This document shows, piece after piece, positions 54,851-63,600 of a stretch of DNA of 64,000 nucleotides; the stretch's first letter is position 1, and each line of letters opens with the position of its first letter. Both the position numbers and the translations under genes were made by a program. The stretch spans positions 2,356,001-2,420,000 of the forward strand of contig NZ_OX419519.1 in NCBI RefSeq assembly GCF_948472415.1. The letters are read 5' to 3'. Origin of the DNA: Kitasatospora fiedleri. GTDB taxonomy: Bacteria > Actinomycetota > Actinomycetes > Streptomycetales > Streptomycetaceae. The notes beneath the pieces were generated by a model. That model did no database searches. It saw only the letters and a program-made list of their open reading frames with translations, and was not told the DNA's origin.

Positions 54851-56197
54851 ATGACCGGCACGCTGACGTCCGACACCGAGATCCGCACCGTCCGGGCCGG
54901 CCGCCCCGGCCCCGGGCCCGTCCGCTGCTCCGTCGGCGACCTGCTGCTCGCCGACCTGCCGGTCTCCGTGGTCTTCTTCCACGACCGGCCGCTCGACCCC
55001 GACGCCCTCGCCGACGGCCTCGCCCGCGCCCTCGGCCACCTCCCCGAGTTCGCTGGCCGGCTGCGCACCGACGACGGCGGCGGCCTCTGGATCGACCCCG
55101 ACGACTCCGGCGTCCCCTTCACCGTCGCCGACGCCCCCTACACCCTCACCGAGGCCCTCGACCGGATGGCCCTGCCCGCCAACGGCCTGGTCGACCACGT
55201 CCGGGCCGGCCAGGCCCGCCGCGAACCGCTGCCGCTGCTCACCGTCCGCCTCAACCGGCTCGCCGACGGCACCGCCGCGCTCGGCGTCTCCTGGCACCAC
55301 GCCGTCGGCGACATGCAGACCTTCGCCCTGCTGATGCGCACCTGGTCCGCGTGCACCGAGGGCACCGCCCTCCCCGAGGTCCTCCGCGCCGCCGACCGGG
55401 ACCTCCAGCTCGACGCCCACCTCCCCGCCGAGGACTGCGGCACCCCCGCCCTGCGGCTGCCCGACCCCGCCGAGGCCGCCGAACTGCGCCGCGCCATCGC
55501 CGGCGCCTCGCTCGCCAACCGCACCGTGCAGGTCTGGTTCTCCCCCGCCGAGACCGACCGCCTGCGCACCGCGTACAGCACCGAGGCCGGCCGCCGCCTC
55601 TCCGCCAACGACGCGCTCTGCGCCCACCTGCTGCACGTCCTGCGCGAGCTCGACGGTGCGGGCGACGAGGAGCAGACACTCACCATGCCGGTCAACCTCC
55701 GCCGCGTCCTCGGCCTGCCCGACGGCACCCTCGGCAACCTGCTCGGCGAGATCCGACTGCCCTACCGCCCCGGCACCGCACCCGCCCGGTACGCCGCCGA
55801 ACTGCGCACCGCGGTCGAGGAGTTCACCGAGAAGCACCTCAGCGTCCGGAGCAACCTTCGCTTCCTCGACACGATCGGCCGCGACCGCGTCACCGACTGC
55901 GTCCCGGCCGGCTTCGACCCCGCCCGCCGCACCCTCACCATCTCCAGCTGGTGCCGCCTCGGCCTCCAGGACCTTCCCCTGGCCGGCCAGCGCCCGATCG
56001 CCTTCAGCCCCGCCGCGACCCTCCAACTCCCCTGGACCTCCTGGCTCGTCGAGGGCCCCCGCGGCGAGGGCCACCTCTACACCCTGGTCCTCCCCACCCG
56101 CACCGCCGCCCGGCTCCGCACCGCCGCCCCCCTCCTCCACCCGCACCGCCACCCCGACGACCCCGCCCCGGCGGTCGCCCCGCGCCGACTCCTCTGA
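54851..56197 (+). CDS. BAHD-like acyltransferase (transferase family PF02458)
   Basis: Predicted acyl-CoA-dependent acyltransferase, 448 residues. The two-domain BAHD layout is visible: the N-terminal half with VVFFHDRPLDPDALADGLAR and the catalytic HHAVGD (HxxxD) near residue 150, then SANDALCAHLLHVLREL, and TISSWCRLGLQDLPLAGQRP where plants have SW...DFGWG-P. The catalytic His-Asp pair is intact, but the DFGWG motif is degenerate (DLPLAGQRP). Such enzymes are common in plants and less so in bacteria. AGGGAGGGG precedes ATG 54851. No partner pathway is adjacent. Confidence 0.82.
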   Translation: MTGTLTSDTEIRTVRAGRPGPGPVRCSVGDLLLADLPVSVVFFHDRPLDPDALADGLARALGHLPEFAGRLRTDDGGGLWIDPDDSGVPFTVADAPYTLTEALDRMALPANGLVDHVRAGQARREPLPLLTVRLNRLADGTAALGVSWHHAVGDMQTFALLMRTWSACTEGTALPEVLRAADRDLQLDAHLPAEDCGTPALRLPDPAEAAELRRAIAGASLANRTVQVWFSPAETDRLRTAYSTEAGRRLSANDALCAHLLHVLRELDGAGDEEQTLTMPVNLRRVLGLPDGTLGNLLGEIRLPYRPGTAPARYAAELRTAVEEFTEKHLSVRSNLRFLDTIGRDRVTDCVPAGFDPARRTLTISSWCRLGLQDLPLAGQRPIAFSPAATLQLPWTSWLVEGPRGEGHLYTLVLPTRTAARLRTAAPLLHPHRHPDDPAPAVAPRRLL

Positions 56198-56330
56198 CCC
56201 GCGCCCGCCGCCCTCCACCCGGTGGACGGCCCCGGCCCGAAACCCGGTGGCCGGAGGGCTCGTGACACCGGTAGCGTCCGGTCTCCCCCGAGCCGCACCG
56301 GCGGCCCGGCCGAGTGCGGAGAGCAGCCCC

Positions 56331-56684
56331 ATGACCAGCGAGCGTCCGACGACGACCCTGTGGCGACCCACCGGCCCCAGGGAACTGGAGCTGGTCCGCG
56401 AGCTGGGCTGGCGCGCCTGGCCGCCCCGCCTGCCCGAGCAGCCGATCTTCTACCCGGTCCTCAACGAGGACTACGCGATCCGGATCGCACGGGACTGGAA
56501 CGTCAGGCACGACGGCGCCGGGTTCGTGACCCGCTTCGAGGTCGAGTCGGAGTTCCTGCGCCGGTACCCCGTCCGGCAGGCGGGCGGCGAAACCATCCTC
56601 GAACTCTGGGTCCCCGCCGAGGAACTGGACGAGTTCAACACCCACCTCGTCGGCGCGATCCAGCTGGTGCACGAGTTCCGGTAG
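56331..56684 (+). CDS. Conserved small protein, ADP-ribosylation/crystallin J1-annotated type
   Basis: Soluble 117-residue protein with the conserved core LWRPTGPRELELVRELGWRA, PPRLPEQPIFYPVLNEDYAI and IARDWNVRHDGAGFVTRFEV. I know near-identical families annotated as hypothetical or ADP-ribosylation/crystallin J1; no activity is proven. GGAGAG precedes ATG 56331. Remnants of a decayed secreted glycosidase continue in the same frame directly after its stop. Confidence 0.8.
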   Translation: MTSERPTTTLWRPTGPRELELVRELGWRAWPPRLPEQPIFYPVLNEDYAIRIARDWNVRHDGAGFVTRFEVESEFLRRYPVRQAGGETILELWVPAEELDEFNTHLVGAIQLVHEFR

Positions 56685-57602
56685 CCGCCTGCGCAGTCGC
56701 TCGTCCTCAGCGGTGACCCCGCCGGCTTCACCCTGACCGCCGGCCAGAGCGTCCCGATCGAGGTCGACTACTACGACCGGAGCGGCGGGAGCCGGCTCAG
56801 CCTGTCGTAGACGCCGGCAAACTACACGGACAGCGACCTCGCCGCGGCCGTCGACACCGGCACGTACGGCGTCCTGGTCGGCGACACCTCGCACGGCCCG
56901 CAGCTCACCGGCAGCCTGAACGTGACCTCCACGGCCACCGGCAATACGGTCACCGTAGACGACCCGGCGGGCATGAGCAGCCCAGTCGGCGTACCGGCCG
57001 CCCTGACCGTGCACGCCTCGGACAGCGCCGCCGGCCAGAGCCTGGCGTACGCGGCCACCGGGCTGCCCGCGGGGCTGTCGGTCGACGCCTCCACCGGGGT
57101 GGGCTCCGGCACCGCCACCTCGGCCGGCACCAGCACCGTCACCGCCACCGACGGCACCGGCGCGAAGGGGAGCACCACCTTCGTCTGGACCACCGCCGCC
57201 GCCGGCGGACCGACCAGGACCGGCCCGGTCGTCGCGGGCGTGTCGTCCTCGCTCTGCCTGGACGACCGGGCGGCGGACACCGCGGACGGCAACCCGGTCA
57301 CGATCTACGGCTGCAACGGCACCGCGGCGCAGCAGTGGACGGTGGCGTCCGGCGGAACCCTCCAGGCGCTCGGCAAGTGCCTGGACGTCGCGAGCGCCGG
57401 CACCGCGGACAAGACGCCCGTGCAGCTGTGGACCTGCAACGGCACCGGGGCCCAGGTCTGGCAGCCCCGGGCCGACGGCTCGCTGCTGAACCCCGGCTCC
57501 GGGCGCTGCCTGGACGTCCCGGCCGGGACCATCACGCCCGGGACGCAGCTGCAGATCTACGCCTGCAACGGCTCGGCCGCCCAGAAGTGGACCCTGCCCT
57601 GA
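56685..57602 (+). pseudogene. Decayed secreted glycosidase end (PA14/GH3-type plus Ig and ricin modules)
   Basis: One frame runs from just after the preceding stop to TGA 57602, interrupted by TAG at 56808-56810. Before the TAG, FTLTAGQSVPIEVDYYDRSG and SRLSLS look like the end of a PA14 domain whose conserved Trp codon (TGG) became TAG. After it, NYTDSDLAAAVDTGTYGVLV resembles a GH3 fibronectin-like domain, then a putative Ig domain (LAYAATGLPAGLSVDASTG) and a ricin B lectin with three QxW-like repeats (AQQWTV, AQVWQP, AQKWTL). No start, signal peptide or catalytic domain remains. A shorter product from GTG 56922 is possible but unlikely. Confidence 0.8.
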
Positions 57603-57609
57603 TCGACGG

Positions 57610-57651
57610 CCCGGGCCGCCGCGCGGACACTGCTCCGCGCGGCGGCCCGGG
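57610..57651. terminator. Perfect 18-bp-stem bidirectional terminator
   Basis: Arms beginning CCCGGGCCGCCGCG (57610-57627) and ending GGCGGCCCGGG (57634-57651) pair perfectly around six bases, between the pseudogene and the converging GH92 gene. Confidence 0.88.
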
Positions 57652-57665
57652 TCACGGCCGCGGGA

Positions 57666-60500
57666 TCAGCCGTACACCTCGAACTCGTAGATGCGGGCGG
57701 CGCCGCCGCCACCCTGCTCGGGGGTCAGGACGTTGAGCTTCAGGTAGCGGGCCGTGGCGTTCACCGCATGGGTGGTGACGTTGGCGGTGTTGCCCCGGGC
57801 CTGGACCAGGGTGGTCCAGGCGGTGCCGTCGTCGGACGCCTGGATGTCGTAGTCGCGGGTGTTCCAGGCGGTGCTCTCCCCGCCCGCGCCCGCGTGCCGG
57901 ACAGTGACGGTGCGGACCGGGGTCGGGCCGCCCAGGTCCACCCGCCACCACTTGGTGCCGCCGAGCGAGCACCACTTGTCGCCGCTGCCGCCCGAGACGC
58001 TGCCGTTGACCGCCTTGGCCGGGCCCTCGTCGGTGTTGCAGGAGGAGTCGGCGGTGGCGGGCCTGTTCAGGGCCAGGTCGGCGGAGGTCGGGCCGGTGTC
58101 GAAGGACGGCGGGGCGTCGGCGGCGGCGGTGCCCCAGGAGGTGTTGGCGGTGCCGCTCAGGGTGAGGTCGACGGTGCCGCCGTCGGTGACCAGCGACTCC
58201 GGCAGCCAGGGGCGGGTCGAGGTCGTGCCGTTGACCCGCAGGCTCTGGACGTAGGGGGCGTTGGTGCCGGCTCCGGTGGCGTTCAGGGTGAGGGTCGCGC
58301 CGTTGCCGCGGTGCACCACGACCTGGCTGAACAGCGGGCTGGCGAGCAGGAGTTCGGCCCGGCCCGGCGCGAGGGGGTAGATGCCCGCGGCCGCGAAGAC
58401 GTACCAGGAGGACATCGCCCCGAGGTCGTCCTGGCCGGGAATCCCGCCCGGGCCGGCGGACCACAGCGTGTTGACGGCCTGGCGGACGGTCTGCTGCGTC
58501 TTGTAGGGCTGCCCGGCGAAGTCGTACAGCCAGGGGGTGCCGATCGAGGGCTCGTTGCTGACGTCGGAGTGGGTGCCGTCGGAGCCGGACAGCGCCCAGC
58601 TGTTGTCGGGGTTGTGGAAGAACCGGTCCAGTCGGCCCGCGGCCGTCGCCGCGCCGCCCATCGCGGTGAACAGGCCCTTGACGTTGAAGGGGACCATCCA
58701 GGTGTACTGGGCGGCGCTGCCCTCGGCGAAGCCGTCGTCACTGGCCGGGTCGAAGGACTGCCAGGCCCCGGCGGAGTCGCGCTGCTGGATGTAGCCGGTG
58801 GCCGGGTTGAAGACGTTCCTCCAGTTCTGCGCCCGGGCCAGGAACCGGCTGCCGTCGCCGGTGTCGTTCAGGCGCTGGGCCAGCTGGGAGATGCCGAAGT
58901 CGGCGGAGACGTCCTCGAGCGTCTCGCCCGCCCCGCCCCAGGCGTTCCCGTCGGAGGGCACGTACCCGATCGACAGGTACTGGTCCAGGGAGGGCCGCTC
59001 GCCGGTCACCATGACGTTCCAGCCGTCGCGGCCGCGGTCCTCGGCGGTGACGGTAGTGGCGGCGTGCACCATCGAGGCGAGCGCCCCGGCGGCGTCGAAC
59101 GAGGTGCCGCCGAAGGCGTAGATGCTGGCCACCGCGGCGTGTCCGGGGTCGCCGGTCATCACGTGGGTGCCGCCCTGGTTGTGGGTCCAGCGGTCCCACA
59201 CGCCGTTGTTCTGGTTGGCCTGGTTGTAGAGCGACTGGGCGATGTCCGCGCCGATGTCGGGCCGCAGCAGGGTCACCAGTTGGACCTGGTCGCGGTAGAC
59301 GTCCCAGCCGGAGAAGTTGGCGTATTGGGCGTGCTGCCCGGTCGAGAGGGCGTGCGTCTTCTGGTCCATGCCGACGTACTGGCCGTTGGTGTCGCTGAAC
59401 ACGTTGGGGTGCAGCAGCGAGTGGTACAGCGCGGTGTAGAACGTCGACTGCTGGGCGGTGGTGCCGCCGGTGATCGAGATCCGGTTCAGTTCGGTGTTCC
59501 AGGCGTCGTGGGCGCGCTGCTTGACGGTGTCGAAGGCGGTGCCGGCCGGGTTCTCGGCGTCGAGGTTGGCCCTGGCGTTGGCGGCGCTGACGTAGGAGAC
59601 GCCGACCCGCACCCCGACCGACTGGCCCTGGGCCGGGTCGAACGTCACGTAGCCGCCGGAGCCCTTGCCGGCCGCCGGCCAGCCGTCGGTGCCGTAGGTC
59701 GTCCCGCCGCTGGAGCTGGTGCTGCCCGCGGACAGGGTGCCGTCCTGCCAGGTCCCGGTGCCGGCGAACGGCCGGTCGAAGGCGGCGTAGAAGTACAGCG
59801 TGTAGTAGCTGCGCCGGTCGACGGTGTTGATGTAGCCGCAGAAGTTGCCGCTGGTCACCGATCCGCTGATCGCCCGGTTGGCGGTGTCGATGGTGGTCTG
59901 CGCCGCGCTGCTGCCGACCTCGGAGTTGGAGGTGCGCACCAGCAGCGACAGCGGCTTGCCCGTCGGGTAGGTGAAGCGGCCGGCCCCGGTGCGGGTGGTC
60001 GCGGACAGTTCGACGTTGACGCCGGAGTCCAGGCCGACCCGGTAGGAGCCGGCGGTGCCGGTCTCGTTGGCGTGCGAGAAGCCGGCGGCGTAGGTGGCGT
60101 CCGTGCGGTCGGCGCTCGGGGAGGAGGTGACCGTGGCCGCGTACGGCAGGAAGGGCACGTCACCCGCGCCGCCCGCGCAGCCGGTGCCCGACAGGTGGGT
60201 GAGGCTGAAGCCGCGGATCCGGGTGGCGTCGTAGTCGTAGCCGCCGGGCTGCGGGGTGCGGGTCTGGTTGCCCCGGGTGTTCTCCGGGCTCCACTGCACC
60301 ATGCCGAAGGGGGTGTCGGCGCCGGGGAACGTCTCGCCGCTGTTGCTGGAGCCGATCAGGGTGTTGACCGTGGCGGCGGGGTCGCTGACGGCGGCGTCCG
60401 CGGTCGGTGGGGCGGCGAACTGTGCCAGCCCCAGGCCGGCGAGCAGTCCGAACGTGGAGAACGCGGACAGCAGGCGTCTGCGCAACGGGGGACGGGTCAT
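57666..60500 (-). CDS. Secreted GH92 alpha-mannosidase with discoidin domain
   Basis: Calcium-dependent exo-alpha-mannosidase-type enzyme, 944 residues: signal peptide (about 1-36), N-terminal beta-sandwich (NTLIGSSNSGETFPGADTPF, then GMVQWSPENTRG), the helical catalytic barrel with YANFSGWDVYRDQVQLVTLL and GGAGETLEDVSADFGISQLA, the end motif GQDDLGAMSSWYVFAAAGIY, and a C-terminal F5/8-type discoidin domain (about 805-944). It trims mannose from fungal or glycoprotein glycans outside the cell. GGAGAGG precedes ATG 60500. A LacI-type operator lies 32 bases upstream. Confidence 0.94.
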   Translation of the reverse strand: MTRPPLRRRLLSAFSTFGLLAGLGLAQFAAPPTADAAVSDPAATVNTLIGSSNSGETFPGADTPFGMVQWSPENTRGNQTRTPQPGGYDYDATRIRGFSLTHLSGTGCAGGAGDVPFLPYAATVTSSPSADRTDATYAAGFSHANETGTAGSYRVGLDSGVNVELSATTRTGAGRFTYPTGKPLSLLVRTSNSEVGSSAAQTTIDTANRAISGSVTSGNFCGYINTVDRRSYYTLYFYAAFDRPFAGTGTWQDGTLSAGSTSSSGGTTYGTDGWPAAGKGSGGYVTFDPAQGQSVGVRVGVSYVSAANARANLDAENPAGTAFDTVKQRAHDAWNTELNRISITGGTTAQQSTFYTALYHSLLHPNVFSDTNGQYVGMDQKTHALSTGQHAQYANFSGWDVYRDQVQLVTLLRPDIGADIAQSLYNQANQNNGVWDRWTHNQGGTHVMTGDPGHAAVASIYAFGGTSFDAAGALASMVHAATTVTAEDRGRDGWNVMVTGERPSLDQYLSIGYVPSDGNAWGGAGETLEDVSADFGISQLAQRLNDTGDGSRFLARAQNWRNVFNPATGYIQQRDSAGAWQSFDPASDDGFAEGSAAQYTWMVPFNVKGLFTAMGGAATAAGRLDRFFHNPDNSWALSGSDGTHSDVSNEPSIGTPWLYDFAGQPYKTQQTVRQAVNTLWSAGPGGIPGQDDLGAMSSWYVFAAAGIYPLAPGRAELLLASPLFSQVVVHRGNGATLTLNATGAGTNAPYVQSLRVNGTTSTRPWLPESLVTDGGTVDLTLSGTANTSWGTAAADAPPSFDTGPTSADLALNRPATADSSCNTDEGPAKAVNGSVSGGSGDKWCSLGGTKWWRVDLGGPTPVRTVTVRHAGAGGESTAWNTRDYDIQASDDGTAWTTLVQARGNTANVTTHAVNATARYLKLNVLTPEQGGGGAARIYEFEVYG

Positions 60501-60531
60501 GGGGCCTCTCCGTTTCGGGGTGGGGAACTCG

Positions 60532-60553
60532 TCGATGACATCGTTGTCATCGA
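60532..60553. promoter_or_regulatory. LacI-type operator upstream of GH92
   Basis: TCGATGACA-TCGT-TGTCATCGA, a 22-bp dyad with central CG, is the form used by LacI-family sugar regulators in streptomycetes. Confidence 0.75.
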
Positions 60554-60630
60554 ATGGCCTGGCGCTGGTGCGCCGGCGGCTTCCGAGCGGGGACGGGCGG
60601 GGACGGGCGGGGACGGGCCGCAGGCGGGCC

Positions 60631-60670
60631 CGAGGGGTGGCGGCTCCGTGGTCGGAGCCGCCACCCCTCG
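60631..60670 (-). terminator. GH31 gene terminator
   Basis: CGAGGGGTGGCGGCTCC pairs perfectly with GGAGCCGCCACCCCTCG around GTGGTC, ten bases past the GH31 stop. A GGGACGGGCG tandem repeat lies next to it (about 60592-60618). Confidence 0.88.
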
Positions 60671-60680
60671 GGGAGCGGCC

Positions 60681-63600
60681 TCAGCCGAGGGTGAAGCGTT
60701 GGGCGGTGGTGCCGTTGCAGTCCCAGATCTGCAGCGCGTCGCCGGACTGCTGCTTGTTCCCGGCGTCGTCCAGGCACCGGCCGGACTGCGGATTGAACAG
60801 AGTGCCGTCGGCGCGGGTGACCCAGGTCTGGGCGCCGGTGCCGTTGCAGTCCCACAGCTGGACGGGGGTGCCGTTGGCGGTGGCGCCGGCCGCCGCGTCC
60901 AGGCACTTGCCCAGGACGTGCAGGGTGCGGTCCCCGGGGGCGGAGAAGCGCTGGGCGTCGGTGCCGTTGCAGCCGGAGAGCTGGGCGGGGGTGGGGGTGG
61001 CCGGGTCGGCGTTGGCGATGTCGGCGCACAGTCCGCCGGGGCCGGTCAGCGGGGCCGGCGGCAGCTTCCACACCTGCGCGGCCGAGGCGTTGCAGTCGTA
61101 GAGCCGGAGTGCCGCGGCGCCGGGCGTGGTCGTCCCGTCGGGCACGTCGAGGCAGCGGCCCGAGCCGGTGTTGACCAGGGCGCCGTCGGTGCGGTGCGTC
61201 CAGGTCTGGGAGGGTCCGCCGGAGCATCCGGCCAGGCTGACCGGCGTGCCGTTCCCGGTGGCGCCGCCGGCGGCGGTGACGCACCTGCCCAGAACCCGCA
61301 GGGTGCCGTCGGCCGGGTGCGCGAAGGTCTGGGCCGCGGTGTGGTTGCAGCCCCACAGCTGCAGGCCCGTGCCGTCGGCGGAGCCGCCGCCCTTGACGTC
61401 CAGGCACTGCCCGCCGGCCCCGAGGACCTCGCCGGCGGTCGGGTTGGCGTTCGCGCTGCCGTTCAGCGTGACGGTGTGCGCCGCGCCGAGCGGCAGCGGG
61501 TCGGTGGTGACGGTCACGGTGCGCCGGTTGACGTTCCACGACCAGGCGGTCTCCGGCACCTGGACGCCGTCGACCAGGACGGCGGTGGGGGCCGCGGAGT
61601 TCGACAGCCGCAGCGTGTAGGCGCGGGAGGTCGGGGCGCCGGCGTAGCCGCCGCTCTGCGCGCCGACGGTCAGGGTGCGGGCGGCGTCGTTCCAGGACAG
61701 CGGTGCGGAGGTGGACTTGCCGGCCTTGTGGTCGTTGCCCTCGCCCGCGTCGGAGTAGAGCGAGAAGGCGCCGTCGGCGCCGGCCGCGACGTTGACGGTG
61801 AGGGCGGTCAGCGCGGCGCCCTGGTGGTCGACGTAGTCGGTCCGGGTGGGCAGGATGCCGCCGGCCTTGACGAGCACGGGCAGCTGCGACAGCGGGTCGG
61901 TGACGGTGACCGTGGCCGGGCCGGTGTAGGTGCGGCCGGTGAAGTAGTCGGTCCAACTGCCCGGCGGCACCCACACCGGGGCCGAGCCGTTGCCGTTCGC
62001 GTCGTTCGGCGTGGTGATCGGCGCGACCAGGACGTCGGGCCCGTACAGGTACTCGCCGGTGGCGGCGTACGCGGCGTCCTGGGTCGGGTAGTCGAGGTAC
62101 ATCGGCCGGACGATCGGCACGCCGGTGGCGTTCGCCTGCTGGGCGAGCGTGTAGGTGTACGGCACCAGGGCCTCGCGCAGCCGCAGCGACGCCTCGGCGC
62201 TGGCCGCCGCGGCGCCGGTGTAGTTCCAGGGCAGCCGGTCGCCGTGGTCGGAGTGCATCCGGTCGATCGGCTGGAACACCCCGAACTGCATCCACCGCGC
62301 GTACAGGTCGTCGGCGAGGTGGCCGCCGTGGAAGCTGCCGATGTCGTGGCTGACGTTGCTCAGGCCGGCGGCGGCCTCGTCGGCGGTGAAGCGGGTCTCG
62401 TAGGCGAGCATGTCCCAGGTGGCGGGGGTGTCGCCGGTGAACTGGAGGGTGTTGCGGCGCTCGGACCAGGGGCCGACGGGGTGGTTGCCGGCGTAGCCGT
62501 CGGGGGTGGCGGCGCCGATCCGGGCGAAGGAGAAGCCGCGCAGACCCTTGGCGGTGGCGTCGTCGGCGTAGGCCTGGTTGATCAGGTTGTCGGCGGCGAC
62601 GTGCGGGTCGGAGGCGCCGGAGGAGTCGCAGCAGGCGTCGAGCCACCAGGTGCGGGTGCCCTGCCGCTCGAACGGCTGGTGCAGGGCGAGGTAGGCGGCG
62701 AGCTGCTTCGGGTCGGACCAGTCGAACTTGTACGTGCTCCCGCCGTCGGAGGCCAGCCCGCCGGCGGCGCTGTCGGTGGCGGCGAACTTCGGGTCCGCCC
62801 GGTCGATCGTCGGGTGGATGTTCATCGCCACCGACAGGCCCTGCTGCTTGGTCCAGTCGAGGAAGCCCTGCGGGTCGGGGAACAGTCCGGTGTTCCAGTT
62901 CCAGCCGTTCCAGCCGCCCGGGGCCTTCCAGTCGGTGTCCACCACCAGCCAGTCGACGGGCGTGTTCGTGCTGCGGAACTTCGGCAGCAGCGCGTTCTCG
63001 TAGTCCGTGGCGGAGTAGGCGTAGTAGCGGGAGTACCACACGCCGTAGGCGGACTGCGGCAGCAGGGCGGTTCCCCCGGTCAGCGCGTTGAGGTCGCCGA
63101 GCCCCCGCTTGTAGTCCTGGCCGTAGCCGAAGAAGTAGCCGTCCTGGTAGGGCCGACTGCCGTGCGAGGGCCGGTCGGTGACGGTGTGGTCGGCGCCGAG
63201 CAGGGCGGTGCGGGTGTCGTCCAGCAGGTACCAGCCGCCGCGGTTCAGGATGCCGGGGTGCTCGGCCACCGGCAGCGACGCCGGGTTGTCCAGCGAGCGG
63301 TACCAGCCGCCGAGGGTGCTGGTCGGTCCGGCGCCGTAGCCGGTGGTGGTGAGCGCGGTCGACGCCGCCGGGTACGCCGTGGTGGCGACCGGGGTGACGG
63401 CCAGCGAGTCGAGGTTGACCCGGCCGGTGTCGCCGGCGTTCTGCACCAGGGACAGCGCGTCGGTCCCCGCGCCGAGGGTGACCGTCGCGGACGCGGTGGA
63501 CCAGGCGTCCCACGAGGAGGTGGCCGGCAGGCTGAGCCTGGGGCCGGGGGCGCCGTTGACGGTGGTGGACAGGCTCCCCGTGCCGCCGGTGGCGTTGGAG

